Both the position numbers and the translations under genes were made by a program. The notes beneath the pieces were generated by a model. The model worked only from the letters and a program-made list of their open reading frames with translations, was not told where the DNA came from and did not search any database. A stretch of DNA of 64,000 nucleotides from Bacillus canaveralius (GTDB lineage: Bacteria > Bacillota > Bacilli > Bacillales > Cytobacillaceae), in contig NZ_PGVA01000014.1 of NCBI RefSeq assembly GCF_002860125.1, positions 62,001 to 126,000 on the forward strand, read 5' to 3'. Positions 26,223 to 36,476 of this stretch are shown in pieces (positions within the stretch are counted from its first letter, which is position 1; every line of letters begins with the position of its first letter).

Positions 26223-28492
26223 TGAGGAAGCAGCCTAATATGAATGCAGGAGCAGCGGGATTATTTATAATATTCAGCTTGCTCTTTTTTGTCTTAATAT
26301 ATAGGTTTGTTTCCATTCAATGGACCGGTGAAGTTGGGGGGCAGGCGCTTGCGGCCAGAGCGGAGCTAAAACATACAAAAGAAAAAGAGTTGGACGCAAG
26401 GCGCGGAACTATTTATGACCGCACCGGTGAGACGATCGCGGAAGATACGACTTCCTATACTTTGGCAGCGATTTTGAATGACTCAATGACGACCGACCCA
26501 AAAAAACCAAAGCATGTGGTAGACCCGAAAAAAACGGCGAGAGAACTGTCAAAGTTTATTGATGTTAGCGAGGCGGAAATATATAAACAGCTGACAAAAG
26601 AAGGTATGTTCCAGGTTGAGTTTGGCAAAGCGGGCAGTGATATCTCGCATGATAAGAAGGAACAGATCGAAGCGTTGAAATTGCCCGGGATCATTTTTAT
26701 GAGAGATATGAAGCGCTTTTATCCAAACGGTGTCTTCTCTTCCCATGTAATCGGTTTTGTTGAAAAACAGGAAAATGAAAACGGGGCAGTTTCCTCAGTT
26801 GGAAAGCTGGGCTTAGAACAACAGCTTGATACTATTCTGCGAGGGAAACCTGGAATTATTCATTATCAGGGGGACAGATGGGGTTTTTTACTCCCTGATG
26901 GCAAGGAACAAATTAAACCTGCTAAGGATGGCAAAGATGTTTATTTAACACTGGATAAAAAGATTCAAACATTTTTAGAGGATGCGATCAGTAAGGTCGA
27001 CAAAGAATATAAGCCAAAGAAAATCATTGCGATTGTAGCAGATCCAAAAACTGGCGAAATTTTGGCGATGGCGCAGCGTCCGACCTTCCATCCCAAAACA
27101 AGAGAAGGACTCGAAAAATCATGGTATAACGAAGCGATTGAAACTTCGTTTGAACCTGGTTCGACGATGAAGATTTTTACGCTGGCTGCGGCCGTGCAGG
27201 AAAATGTCTTTAATGGTAATGCTTATTATCAGTCAGGAAGATACAAAGTTACAGAAAACTCAGCGGAGATTGGTGATCATAATGGTCATGGCTGGGGATC
27301 AATTACCTACCTGGAGGGAGTCCAGCGGTCATCAAACGTTGCGTTTGCAAAAATCGCTGCAGAGCAGCTCGGGTTTGATAGATATCGCGAATACTTGACG
27401 AAGTTTGGCTTGGACAAGCCAACCGGTATTGACTTGCCAAACGAAGTATCAAGTAAAATCGTTTATACTTACCCGATTGATAAAATTACGACAGCGTATG
27501 GACAGGGAACAGCAATCACGCCGATTCAGCAAATTCAGGCTGCAATTGCGGTTGCCAATGACGGAAAAATGCTCAAACCCCATGTCATCGACAGAATCGT
27601 AGACTCTGAGACAGGTAAGGTAATCGAGGATTCCCAACCGGAGGTAACCGGTGAGCCGATCTCTGCTGAGACAGCAAAAGAAGTAAGAGAAATTCTCGAA
27701 ACGGTGATCACATCTGAAAAAGGTACAGGCCACGAGCGCTATCAAATTGACGGCTACGACGTCGCTGGGAAAACGGGAACTGCCGAGATTTCCGGTTCGG
27801 GTGGATACTTGAAAGGTAAGCAAGACTATATTTTTTCATTTTTGGGAATGGCTCCAACGGATGATCCAGAATTGATCATGTACGTAGCGGTTCAGCAGCC
27901 AGAAGTAGCCACTTACTTTGAAGGTTCGAAACCTGTTTCGGAAATTTTTAAACCAGTAATGAAAAGCAGCTTGCAATATCTGAACATTGAACCTGTTACA
28001 CAAAAAGAAACAGCTGTCAGCAAAATGCCGGATCTCCTCAATACAAACGTGGCCAATGCGCAGGAAAAATTAAAAACCAGTGGCTTTGAAATTGTAACAG
28101 TCGGTAAGGGTACAAATGTAACAGCCCAGCTTCCCAAAAAAGGAGCCAATATTCTTGCAGGAGAGCGGGTATTTATTCGTACCGATGGCGAGCTTGCGGT
28201 TCCAGACATGAGAGGCTGGTCGCGCCGCGATGTGATGAGCTTTGCGAAACTGGCCAATCTGAAGCTCAATGTAACGGGTAACGGATATGTGGCCGAGCAA
28301 AGTCTGCCGGCTGATGCCGCTCTTGCTGAAGGGGAATATTTAATCGTCCACCTTGAAACCCCCGAGCAGCTTAACAAAGCAGAAAAAGCCGGGGAACCCG
28401 CTAAGTCAACAGAAGCTGTTGAATCAAATGAAGCTGGACAGCCGGATCAAACAGGCGAACAAGCAGAAACTGAAGGAAATGTTCAAGATTGA
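26222..28492 (+). CDS. pbpB: Division transpeptidase PBP2B
   Basis: 756 residues from ATG 26222, coupled to ftsL. A class B penicillin-binding protein: membrane anchor (about 13-32), dimerisation domain (RRGTIYDRTGETIAEDT, SSHVIGFVEKQ) and transpeptidase domain with SxxK as STMK (Ser314), SSN (about 371) and KTGTAEISG (Lys about 517). Two C-terminal PASTA repeats (about 600-715) and a hydrophilic Glu/Gly-rich tail follow. It is the essential septal peptidoglycan cross-linking enzyme partnered with a SEDS protein. Confidence 0.95.
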   Translation: MRKQPNMNAGAAGLFIIFSLLFFVLIYRFVSIQWTGEVGGQALAARAELKHTKEKELDARRGTIYDRTGETIAEDTTSYTLAAILNDSMTTDPKKPKHVVDPKKTARELSKFIDVSEAEIYKQLTKEGMFQVEFGKAGSDISHDKKEQIEALKLPGIIFMRDMKRFYPNGVFSSHVIGFVEKQENENGAVSSVGKLGLEQQLDTILRGKPGIIHYQGDRWGFLLPDGKEQIKPAKDGKDVYLTLDKKIQTFLEDAISKVDKEYKPKKIIAIVADPKTGEILAMAQRPTFHPKTREGLEKSWYNEAIETSFEPGSTMKIFTLAAAVQENVFNGNAYYQSGRYKVTENSAEIGDHNGHGWGSITYLEGVQRSSNVAFAKIAAEQLGFDRYREYLTKFGLDKPTGIDLPNEVSSKIVYTYPIDKITTAYGQGTAITPIQQIQAAIAVANDGKMLKPHVIDRIVDSETGKVIEDSQPEVTGEPISAETAKEVREILETVITSEKGTGHERYQIDGYDVAGKTGTAEISGSGGYLKGKQDYIFSFLGMAPTDDPELIMYVAVQQPEVATYFEGSKPVSEIFKPVMKSSLQYLNIEPVTQKETAVSKMPDLLNTNVANAQEKLKTSGFEIVTVGKGTNVTAQLPKKGANILAGERVFIRTDGELAVPDMRGWSRRDVMSFAKLANLKLNVTGNGYVAEQSLPADAALAEGEYLIVHLETPEQLNKAEKAGEPAKSTEAVESNEAGQPDQTGEQAETEGNVQD

Positions 28493-28600
28493 TCTGCACT
28501 CTAGCAACCGTTCTAAACACAATGGTACAAGCATATAAATGAACGAGCCATAACGTTGAAACAGAACTTTACGTTTTGTTACACGAATCGGTTTTAACAG

Positions 28601-28636
28601 GGGATTAAACTGGCTGTCAGTTTAGTCCCTTTGTTT
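28601..28636 (+). terminator. Terminator between pbpB and spoVD
   Basis: A 12-bp stem with one wobble (GGGATTAAACTG/CAGTTTAGTCCC, loop GCTGT) followed by TTTGTTT. It separates vegetative pbpB from sporulation spoVD expression. Confidence 0.85.
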
Positions 28637-28666
28637 AAACAGGACTAAAAGGAGGTTCGTTCAAAT

Positions 28667-30586
28667 ATGCGGGTATCAAATGTGACCGTGCGCAAAAGGC
28701 TGACGGTTGCACTGCTGTCAGGGATCTTGATTTTCTTGATTATCGACATCCGTCTCGGCTATGTTCAATTTTTCATGGGGGACATGTTGACGGATAAAGC
28801 TAGGAGTTTATGGAGCAGGAACATTGATTTTGAGCCGGAGCGCGGTGAAATAGTTGATAGAAATGGAGTCGAACTGGCTACCAATATGAGCGCACCGACT
28901 GTTTTTGTTGTACCAAGGCAGTTAAATGATCCTGCAATGACAGCAGAAAAGCTTGCTGCTGCATTGAATCAGAATAAAGAAAATATATATAAACAAATTA
29001 CGGTTGTTGAAAGAATTGTAAGGCTTAAGGGAGGAAGAAAAATATCCCACGAAAAAGCTAAAGAAATCAGAGCACTTAATTTAGAAGGTGTTTATATTGG
29101 TGAGGACTCGAAGCGCCACTACCCGTTTGGGGCATATTTATCCCATGTGCTTGGCTTTGCCGGGATTGATAATCAAGGGTTAACGGGACTCGAACTTTAT
29201 TATGATAAAGAGCTGACAGGCCAAAAGGGAGCAGTGAAATTTTACTCCGATGCAAAAGGCAGGCGCATGAAGGATATGGGTGATGATTATGAGCCGCCTC
29301 TCAATGGTCTCGATTTAAAATTAACGATTGCATCAAAGGTGCAATCGATCGTTGAAAGAGAGCTCGATATTGCGGAAGCTGCTTACCAACCAGACGGAAT
29401 GGTCGCGATCGCGATGAACCCCAATACAGGAGAGATCCTCGCTATGGCAAGCAGGCCTGATTTTGACCCTGCCAATTTCCAGAATGTAGCCCCGGAAATC
29501 TACAACCGCAATTTGCCTGTCTGGAGTACGTATGAACCGGGTTCAACGTTTAAAATCATCACGCTTGCGGCCGCGATTGAGGAAGGAAAGGTTGACCTCG
29601 AAAAAGACCATTTTCACGATCCCGGTTTTGTGAGAGTCGGCGGAGCGCGGCTGAGATGCTGGAAACGGGGCGGCCACGGTTCGCAAACGTTTCTTGAGGT
29701 CGTTCAAAATTCATGTAACCCCGGTTTTGTAGCGCTGGGAGAGCGGCTTGGCAAGGAAAAGCTTTTTTCATATATTCGCAACTTCGGTTTTGGTGAAAAG
29801 ACAGGCATTGATCTGCAAGGAGAAGGAAAGGGCATCCTCTTTAATCTTGATCGTGTTGGCCCTGTTGAACTAGCGACAACCGCATTCGGCCAGGGTGTTT
29901 CCGTGACCCCGATCCAGCAGGTTGCTGCAATTGCAGCTGCGGTCAATGGCGGGACCCTCTATAAACCCTATATTGCCAAAGAACTTATTGACCCATTGAC
30001 CGGGGAAATTGTCATGAAGAATGCACCGGTAGCGAAACGAAAGGTGATTTCGCCAGAAACATCTGCGAAGATCAGGCATGCTCTTGAAAGCGTAGTAGCA
30101 CAGGGAACCGGCGGCAAAGCGTTTGTCGATGGCTACAGAGTTGGCGGGAAGACGGGTACAGCCCAAAAAGCGAAGGACGGAAGATATTTACAAAATAATC
30201 ACGTTGTTTCTTTTATCGGTTTCGCCCCTGCGGATGATCCTCAGCTTGTTGTTTATGTCGCAGTCGACAATCCGAAAGGAACGATTCAATTTGGCGGCAG
30301 AGTTGCCGCGCCGATTGTTGGAAGCATCATGGGGGACAGCTTGCGTGCGCTCGGAGTGGAGCCGAGGAAAGACCAAATTGAGAAGAAGCGGACCTGGGAA
30401 GACGTCCCGATGATTGAAGTGCCGGATCTAGTCGGTTTTTCCAAAAAAGATCTTGGCGAACTGTTTTTAAATTTGAAGATTGATGCAAGCGGCGAAGGGG
30501 ATATTGTTTCCAAACAAACCCCGCAGCCGGGTGTAAAATTAAAAGAAGGCTCGACGATCCGCCTTTACTTTAATGACAAAGAATAA
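28667..30586 (+). CDS. spoVD: Sporulation penicillin-binding protein SpoVD
   Basis: 639 residues from ATG 28667 after AAAAGGAGGTTCG. Class B PBP with anchor (about 11-32), dimerisation region, transpeptidase motifs STFK (Ser293), SCN (about 349-351) and KTGTAQ, and one C-terminal PASTA domain. Cys331 and Cys350 are 19 apart, exactly the spacing of the redox pair that StoA reduces in B. subtilis SpoVD to activate it for spore cortex synthesis. Mother-cell expression is expected; the partner is SpoVE encoded downstream. Confidence 0.95.
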   Translation: MRVSNVTVRKRLTVALLSGILIFLIIDIRLGYVQFFMGDMLTDKARSLWSRNIDFEPERGEIVDRNGVELATNMSAPTVFVVPRQLNDPAMTAEKLAAALNQNKENIYKQITVVERIVRLKGGRKISHEKAKEIRALNLEGVYIGEDSKRHYPFGAYLSHVLGFAGIDNQGLTGLELYYDKELTGQKGAVKFYSDAKGRRMKDMGDDYEPPLNGLDLKLTIASKVQSIVERELDIAEAAYQPDGMVAIAMNPNTGEILAMASRPDFDPANFQNVAPEIYNRNLPVWSTYEPGSTFKIITLAAAIEEGKVDLEKDHFHDPGFVRVGGARLRCWKRGGHGSQTFLEVVQNSCNPGFVALGERLGKEKLFSYIRNFGFGEKTGIDLQGEGKGILFNLDRVGPVELATTAFGQGVSVTPIQQVAAIAAAVNGGTLYKPYIAKELIDPLTGEIVMKNAPVAKRKVISPETSAKIRHALESVVAQGTGGKAFVDGYRVGGKTGTAQKAKDGRYLQNNHVVSFIGFAPADDPQLVVYVAVDNPKGTIQFGGRVAAPIVGSIMGDSLRALGVEPRKDQIEKKRTWEDVPMIEVPDLVGFSKKDLGELFLNLKIDASGEGDIVSKQTPQPGVKLKEGSTIRLYFNDKE

Positions 30587-30597
30587 TTAACCGAGAG

Positions 30598-30631
30598 AGG
30601 CGGCCTGTGTAATAGCGCCGCCTGTTTCTTA
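30598..30631 (+). terminator. Terminator after spoVD
   Basis: GGCGGC/GCCGCC stem with a 12-base loop followed by TGTTTCTTATT, twelve bases after the stop. Confidence 0.75.
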
Positions 30632-30760
30632 TTCCAGCATAACTGGTGAATTTAAATTCTGATATGCCGCTGAACCACTTCGTTATGTTTTTGTTGAGCC
30701 TTGCAGATTTTATTAGCTTATGCTCGGAGTTTACAGTTATGAGAGAGTAAGCTTAACGAT

Positions 30761-30840
30761 TTTACGAGCGGAACTCAAGATTAACGAGCGGAACTCAAAA
30801 TTACTTGAGCGCACTCAGATTTAGCAGCGGCAAACCGCAT
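30761..30840. repeat. Degenerate 20-bp tandem repeat
   Basis: Four consecutive 20-base units. Units 1 and 2 (30761 and 30781) share ACGAGCGGAACTCAA and differ at two positions; unit 3 (30801) keeps GAGCGCACTCA; unit 4 (30821) is strongly diverged. The shared core GAGCGGAACTC is itself imperfectly palindromic (GAG...CTC). Confidence 0.7.
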
Positions 30841-31035
30841 TATCGGTTGGACCGGCAGACCATGGTCAAAACATTAGATTTATGTTGGAAATTTTAAAGA
30901 TGCATGGCTTAATTGCTGCTTTTCATGTAAAATAATAACCGCCATATTAAATAATTTTTGATTGGAAAGGGAACTTTGCTGTATTTCGGAATCGTTCCAT
31001 GCTGAAAGGCTCTTTTTATGAGAGGATAGGAAAAT

Positions 31036-32505
31036 ATGAAATTACACACATTGATCGGGCATTTACGCCCTTTTGTTCAGTTTTCGGGGGAAAATCCGGA
31101 AATTACGTCTATTCATAATGATAATCGCAAGGTTGAGAAGGGAAGTTTATTTATCTGTATCAACGGCTTTACCTTTGACGGCCATGACTTTGCGGAATCT
31201 GCCGTAAAAAATGGAGCGGTGGCGATTCTTGCTGAAAGGGAGCTGCCTTTAAACGTTCCAGTTATTGTTGTAAAGGATACATATCGGGCAATGGCTGTGC
31301 TGGCCGATGCTTTTTACGGGCAGCCAAGCAAGAAGCTGCATCTGGTCGGGATTACAGGAACAAACGGAAAAACGACAACAAGCCACCTGATCGAGAAAAT
31401 TTTCGCAGACTCAGGAAAAAAGACCGGGCTGATCGGGACGATGTATACAAAAATTGGCAGCGAAACATTCGATGTGAAGAATACAACACCTGAAAGCCTC
31501 ACACTTCAGCGCACATTTCGGAAGATGGTCGACGAAGGGGTCGAAACAGCTGTAATGGAAGTATCTTCACACGCATTGGTGTATGGAAGAGTCCACGGTA
31601 CCGATTATAATGTCGCCGTATTTACGAACCTTTCCCAGGATCATCTTGATTACCATAAAACGATGGAAGAATACCGGAGGGCGAAAGGATTGCTTTTTGC
31701 CCAGCTGGGAAACTCATTTAACCATGATCATCCAAAGTTTGCCGTATTGAATGCCGACGATCCAGCCTCGGATGAGTTTATCAGTTCGACTGCAGCCCAT
31801 GTGGTCACATACGGGATTGACCATCAGGCCGACATCCAGGCTGTCAATTTGAGAATGACCTCAGGCGGGACAGAGTTTGATTTAGTAACCCCGCTTGGCA
31901 TCAGGAAAGTATCGTTGCAGCTGATCGGTAAGTTCAGTGTTTATAATGTACTGGCAAGCATTTCGGCAGCGCTTGTGTCGGAAATAGACATTGACAGTGC
32001 TATTCAATCTGTGGAGCAAGTAAACGGAGTGGCAGGACGTTTTGAACCGGTGGATGCCGGGCAAAATTACGCTGTCATTGTTGATTACGCCCATACACCT
32101 GACAGCCTTGAAAATGTCTTGAAGACTGTAAAACAATTTGCCAAGAACAGAATTTTTGTCGTCGTTGGCTGCGGTGGAGACCGAGATCGGACAAAAAGGC
32201 CGCTTATGGCGCAAATTGCCTGCCGTTATGCGACAGACGCGATTTTCACCTCCGACAACCCGAGAAGTGAAAATCCCGCCGACATTATCAAAGAAATGGA
32301 AATAGGTGTTAGCGGTGAGCAATATTTGGCTATCATAGATAGAAAAGAAGCGATCAGGCATGCAGTTTCAATGGCCCGTGAAGGTGATGTCATTTTAATA
32401 GCCGGCAAAGGCCATGAAACCTATCAACAAATCGGCAACGAAGTATTTGATTTCGATGATCGGGTTGCTGCCAGAGAAGCGATAGAGGAGCGGCAACACG
32501 GCTGA
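31036..32505 (+). CDS. murE: UDP-MurNAc-tripeptide synthetase MurE
   Basis: 489 residues from ATG 31036 (AGAGGATAGGAAAAT upstream). An ATP-dependent Mur ligase that adds meso-diaminopimelate to UDP-MurNAc-L-Ala-D-Glu. The P-loop [15 protein letters not shown] (about 111), MEVSSHAL, the [15 protein letters not shown] segment and the C-domain [13 protein letters not shown] and DNPRSENP (about 413) are present. DNPR is the meso-DAP specificity motif, so the peptidoglycan is A1-gamma type. No murF follows, as in B. subtilis. Confidence 0.96.
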   Translation: MKLHTLIGHLRPFVQFSGENPEITSIHNDNRKVEKGSLFICINGFTFDGHDFAESAVKNGAVAILAERELPLNVPVIVVKDTYRAMAVLADAFYGQPSKKLHLVGITGTNGKTTTSHLIEKIFADSGKKTGLIGTMYTKIGSETFDVKNTTPESLTLQRTFRKMVDEGVETAVMEVSSHALVYGRVHGTDYNVAVFTNLSQDHLDYHKTMEEYRRAKGLLFAQLGNSFNHDHPKFAVLNADDPASDEFISSTAAHVVTYGIDHQADIQAVNLRMTSGGTEFDLVTPLGIRKVSLQLIGKFSVYNVLASISAALVSEIDIDSAIQSVEQVNGVAGRFEPVDAGQNYAVIVDYAHTPDSLENVLKTVKQFAKNRIFVVVGCGGDRDRTKRPLMAQIACRYATDAIFTSDNPRSENPADIIKEMEIGVSGEQYLAIIDRKEAIRHAVSMAREGDVILIAGKGHETYQQIGNEVFDFDDRVAAREAIEERQHG

Positions 32506-32562
32506 GTTCTGCACCAACGCAAATCAGCCACTAAAGGTTTAGAGAGAGGATACTATGATTAT

Positions 32563-32688
32563 ATGATTAAAATTCTTTTTTCAGATAAAAAGCTTCTTAA
32601 TGAAAATGGAGCTACATATGATATAGCTGTGATGGCTCAGCGTTTCGATCCATCGTTCCAAGTCGGGAACCGGGGGAGGAGGGGATAA
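32563..32688 (+). CDS. Possible 41-residue ORF before mraY
   Basis: ATG 32563 to TAA 32688, ending one base before mraY. The product begins [20 protein letters not shown] and continues [22 protein letters not shown] lies about 13 bases upstream, somewhat far. Its last codons include the mraY ribosome site. It could be a coupled small protein or chance; no homologue is known to me. Confidence 0.25.
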   Translation: MIKILFSDKKLLNENGATYDIAVMAQRFDPSFQVGNRGRRG

Positions 32689-32689
32689 A

Positions 32690-33664
32690 ATGCTCGAGCA
32701 AGTTATTTTTTTCACAATACTGATGGGCTTTCTAATCACAGTGTTGCTGTCGCCAATTTTTATCCCCTTCTTAAGAAGGTTGAAATTTGGACAAAGCATT
32801 CGCGAAGAGGGCCCACAGTCACACCAAAAGAAATCCGGAACACCAACAATGGGCGGGATTATGATATTGGTAGCCGTTACCGTTACAACGCTGGTGATGA
32901 CGAATAAGTTTTCAGGGGCGACGGTTGAAACTTACCTGTTGCTGCTTGTTATGCTTGGCTTCGGCCTCCTTGGTTTTCTTGATGATTTTATTAAAGTCGT
33001 CATGAAAAGAAATTTAGGGCTGACATCGAAGCAAAAACTGCTTGGACAAATTATCATATCGGCTGTTTTCTATTTCATTTTAAAACAAAACGATTTTTCA
33101 ACCGCGGTAAATATTCCTTATTTTGATTATTCGATTGAGCTTGGTGTGTTTTATATTCTATTTATTATTTTTTGGATGGTTGGTTTTTCAAATGCGGTAA
33201 ATCTAACTGATGGACTGGATGGGCTCGTTTCGGGCAGCACCGCTATCGCATTTGGAGCGTTTGCTGTATTGGCATGGAACCAGTCGCAATTTGAGGCGGC
33301 GATTTTTTCCGTAGCTGTCGTCGGCGCAGTGCTTGGCTTCCTAGTCTTTAATGCCCATCCCGCCAAGGTTTTTATGGGGGATACAGGTTCTCTCGCATTG
33401 GGGGGAGCGATTGCCGCTCTGGCCATCGTAACAAAGCTGGAAATCATTTTGATCGTGATCGGCGGAGTTTTTGTTATTGAAACTTTATCTGTTATTTTGC
33501 AAGTAATTTCCTTTAAGACTACAGGTAAAAGAATCTTCCGGATGAGTCCTCTTCATCACCATTACGAACTAATCGGATGGTCGGAATGGCGGGTAGTAGT
33601 CACTTTCTGGGTGGTCGGTCTTTTATTTGCGGTACTGGGAATCTATATAGAGGTGTGGTTGTAA
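32690..33664 (+). CDS. mraY: Phospho-MurNAc-pentapeptide transferase MraY
   Basis: 324 residues from ATG 32690 after GGGGGAGGAGGGG. Polytopic membrane enzyme (about ten segments) that transfers phospho-MurNAc-pentapeptide to undecaprenyl phosphate to form lipid I. Signatures include [12 protein letters not shown] (about 43-54), [19 protein letters not shown] with the DD pair, [15 protein letters not shown] and the HHH motif [14 protein letters not shown]. murD starts right after its stop. Confidence 0.96.
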   Translation: MLEQVIFFTILMGFLITVLLSPIFIPFLRRLKFGQSIREEGPQSHQKKSGTPTMGGIMILVAVTVTTLVMTNKFSGATVETYLLLLVMLGFGLLGFLDDFIKVVMKRNLGLTSKQKLLGQIIISAVFYFILKQNDFSTAVNIPYFDYSIELGVFYILFIIFWMVGFSNAVNLTDGLDGLVSGSTAIAFGAFAVLAWNQSQFEAAIFSVAVVGAVLGFLVFNAHPAKVFMGDTGSLALGGAIAALAIVTKLEIILIVIGGVFVIETLSVILQVISFKTTGKRIFRMSPLHHHYELIGWSEWRVVVTFWVVGLLFAVLGIYIEVWL

Positions 33665-35017
33665 TTGAAGCAAATTAAACAATATGTCCATAAAAAAATA
33701 TTGGTTTTGGGGCTGGCAAAAAGCGGTGTCAGTGCAGCGTCGCTCTTGCATAAGCTCGGTGCATTCGTCACTGTCAATGATTATAAGCCGTTATCTGAAA
33801 ATCCGGAAGCACAAGGACTTCTAGAACAGGGCATCAAAGTAATCTGTGGCGACCATCCAATTGAACTGCTCGATGAAGGCTTTGAATTAATTGTTAAAAA
33901 TCCCGGCATTCCTTATCGCAATCCAATGATAAGCGGCGCCATTGAAAGAGGAATACCGGTTATCACAGAAGTGGAGCTTGCCTACCAAATTTCTGAAGCA
34001 CCATTTATTGGCATTACCGGTACGAATGGCAAAACCACGACGACTACACTGGTGTTTGAAATGCTGGAGGCTGGAAAAAAATCTCCATTAATCGCAGGGA
34101 ATATTGGAACTGTAGCTTCGGGTGTTGCCCAGAAGGCTACAGACAATCAAACGATTGTGATTGAACTCTCTTCGTTCCAACTCATGGGCATTGATACTTT
34201 TAAGCCGAAAATATCGATTTTGACTAACATCTATGATGCCCATCTTGATTATCATGGCACAAGGGAAGAATATGAGCAGGCAAAGGCGAATATTGCCCGA
34301 AATCAAACCAAAGAAGATTATTTTATATACAACGCTGACCAGGAAAAGACTGCTGCTATTGCTTTGGAGACGAAAGCTTCACTTGTTCCATTTTCTATCG
34401 AGAAACAACTTGCAAATGGTGCATATGTGAAAGATGGCTTTATTTACTTTAAAGGTGAAGAGATAATGGCGGTCGAAGACATTGCACTGCCAGGCAGCCA
34501 TAACCTTGAAAACATCCTCGCTGCTGTTGCAGCAGCCAAGCTTTCAAGTGTTGATAATAAAGCGATCAGGCAGGTGCTCACCATATTTACCGGCGTTAAG
34601 CATCGGCTCCAATTTGTCGAGTCAATCAACGGCAGATCCTTTTTTAACGATTCTAAAGCAACAAATATTCTTGCCGCGTCAAAGGCATTATCCGCTTTTG
34701 AAGCCCCGGTCATTCTTCTTGCCGGCGGACTTGATCGCGGCAATGGTTTTGCAGAGATTGTCCCTTATTTAACCAATGTGAAAGCATTGATTACTTTTGG
34801 TGAGACGTCGGGAAAATTACAAGAGGCCGGCCGGGCTGCAGGAATAAAAATAATCGAGGGTGTCGATAATGTGGAAAAAGCAGTTCCCGTCGCTTACGGG
34901 CTTTCCGCTCCAGGCGATGTCATCCTCTTGTCACCTGCATGTGCCAGCTGGGATCAATACAAAACTTTTGAAGTCAGGGGAGACATTTTTATAAACGCAG
35001 TGCATAAGCTTAAATAA
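33665..35017 (+). CDS. murD: UDP-MurNAc-Ala:D-Glu ligase MurD
   Basis: 450 residues from TTG 33665, immediately after the mraY stop, with AGAGGTG upstream. It adds D-glutamate to UDP-MurNAc-L-Ala. LVLGLAKSGVSAA at the N-terminus, P-loop [14 protein letters not shown] (about 118), NIYDAHLDYHGT, FTGVKHRLQ, NDSKATN and AGGLDRGNGF are conserved. C-terminal SPACASWDQYKTFEVRGD is the MurD ending. Confidence 0.95.
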   Translation: MKQIKQYVHKKILVLGLAKSGVSAASLLHKLGAFVTVNDYKPLSENPEAQGLLEQGIKVICGDHPIELLDEGFELIVKNPGIPYRNPMISGAIERGIPVITEVELAYQISEAPFIGITGTNGKTTTTTLVFEMLEAGKKSPLIAGNIGTVASGVAQKATDNQTIVIELSSFQLMGIDTFKPKISILTNIYDAHLDYHGTREEYEQAKANIARNQTKEDYFIYNADQEKTAAIALETKASLVPFSIEKQLANGAYVKDGFIYFKGEEIMAVEDIALPGSHNLENILAAVAAAKLSSVDNKAIRQVLTIFTGVKHRLQFVESINGRSFFNDSKATNILAASKALSAFEAPVILLAGGLDRGNGFAEIVPYLTNVKALITFGETSGKLQEAGRAAGIKIIEGVDNVEKAVPVAYGLSAPGDVILLSPACASWDQYKTFEVRGDIFINAVHKLK

Positions 35018-35120
35018 GAGCTTGTCTGCTGCCGGAATGGCCCGATTTCTGCATGGCGATTCCAGGGAATGCTATCAATAGTACATACAGGCTCAAAACT
35101 TGCAGTCGAGGTGCATAGCA

Positions 35121-36221
35121 TTGCCGTCTAAAAAAACAACTCCCGACCTAATTTTAATAATCGTTACCTTTACTTTGCTTGCAGTCGGACTGATCATGGT
35201 ATACAGTTCAAGCGCTGTTCAGGCGGATTTTCGCTTCAAAGATTCTTTTTTCTTTGCGAAACGGCAAATGCTTTTTGCTGGCGTTGGCATCATCGCAATG
35301 TTCTTTATCATGAACATTGATTACTGGGCATGGAAAACATGGGCAAAGGTGATTATTATTATCTGCTTTGTGCTCCTGCTGGTTGTGTTAATACCTGGTA
35401 TCGGCAACGAACGAAATGGTTCGCGAAGCTGGATCGGGGTAGGCGCGTTTTCAATACAGCCCTCAGAGTTTATGAAGCTGGCGATGATTGTCTTTCTTGC
35501 CAAGTTCCTTTCTGAGCGGCAAAAGCTGATTACTTCTTTTAAAAAAGGGCTCGTTCCTTCGTTATCACTCGTGTTTACGGCATTCGCCCTGATCATGCTC
35601 CAGCCCGATTTAGGGACAGGCACCGTCATGGTTGGAACATGTGTTGTGATGATTTTTATTGCCGGGGCACAAATTAGCCATTTTATTGGGCTCGGCCTGA
35701 TCGGTGTTGCTGGATTTGTCGGCTTGGTCCTCTCTGCACCATATCGAATGCAGCGGATCACATCGTTTCTCGATCCTTGGGCAGACCCGCGGGGAACGGG
35801 GTTTCAAATCATTCAGTCACTGTATGCGATCGGTCCTGGCGGATTATTCGGCCTTGGCCTCGGTGAAAGCAGGCAAAAATTCTTTTATTTGCCGGAACCA
35901 CAAACCGATTTTATTTTTGCCATTTTAGCAGAGGAACTTGGATTCATTGGCGGTTCATTTGTACTTTTGTTATTCTCGCTTCTATTATGGAGAGGAATTA
36001 GGATTTCTTTAGGAGCGCCCGACCTTTACGGAAGCTTTCTTGCCCTCGGCATTATCGCTATGATTGCAATTCAAGTGATGATCAATATTGGGGTCGTAAC
36101 TGGTTTGATGCCAGTTACGGGAATAACGCTTCCCTTCTTAAGCTATGGAGGCTCATCATTAACGCTCATGCTGATGGCAATCGGGGTTCTATTGAATATC
36201 AGCAGGCATGCCCGCTACTAA
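35121..36221 (+). CDS. spoVE: SEDS glycosyltransferase SpoVE
   Basis: 366 residues from TTG 35121 with TCGAGGTGC upstream, giving exactly the B. subtilis SpoVE length; a start further upstream at 35100 is not needed. A ten-segment FtsW/RodA-type membrane protein: VYSSSAVQA, NGSRSWIGVGAFSIQPSEFMK, LQPDLGTGTVM with the catalytic-type Asp, and TGITLPFLSYGGSSL near the C-terminus. SpoVE polymerises spore cortex glycan with SpoVD. Its location between murD and murG is typical. Confidence 0.9.
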   Translation: MPSKKTTPDLILIIVTFTLLAVGLIMVYSSSAVQADFRFKDSFFFAKRQMLFAGVGIIAMFFIMNIDYWAWKTWAKVIIIICFVLLLVVLIPGIGNERNGSRSWIGVGAFSIQPSEFMKLAMIVFLAKFLSERQKLITSFKKGLVPSLSLVFTAFALIMLQPDLGTGTVMVGTCVVMIFIAGAQISHFIGLGLIGVAGFVGLVLSAPYRMQRITSFLDPWADPRGTGFQIIQSLYAIGPGGLFGLGLGESRQKFFYLPEPQTDFIFAILAEELGFIGGSFVLLLFSLLLWRGIRISLGAPDLYGSFLALGIIAMIAIQVMINIGVVTGLMPVTGITLPFLSYGGSSLTLMLMAIGVLLNISRHARY

Positions 36222-36247
36222 ATTGATACTCCTGCCTGCCTATTACA

Positions 36248-36285
36248 GCAACCTTGCCATCGACGCCGGCAAGGTTGCTTTACTT
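36248..36285 (+). terminator. Terminator after spoVE
   Basis: Perfect 11-bp stem GCAACCTTGCC/GGCAAGGTTGC (loop of nine bases) followed by TTTACTTTG. Confidence 0.85.
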
Positions 36286-36476
36286 TGCCGACGCTATACT
36301 GTCTCCGTAAACGGTATATTTCTGTTTGATGAAATTTAGATAACATTCTTTTTTCGGTTCTCATCAAAGTTTACAATATAGTAGAATGGGGAATAGCGGT
36401 GAAGTGCAAAATCAGCTTAGAAACAACAAACTAAAAAGAGGATAGAAGAATTTTGGTCTATCTGCGGGGTGAAAAA

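Larger units (their letters stand above)
30587..31035. other. Long gene-free interval before murE
   Basis: About 450 bases with no convincing ORF. It contains the spoVD terminator, a short degenerate tandem repeat (listed separately) and presumably the murE promoter, which I could not place with confidence. Confidence 0.5.

Noticed and set aside
30761-30840. CRISPR array
   Set aside because: The 20-base units are directly adjacent with no spacers and decay in sequence; no cas genes are near.
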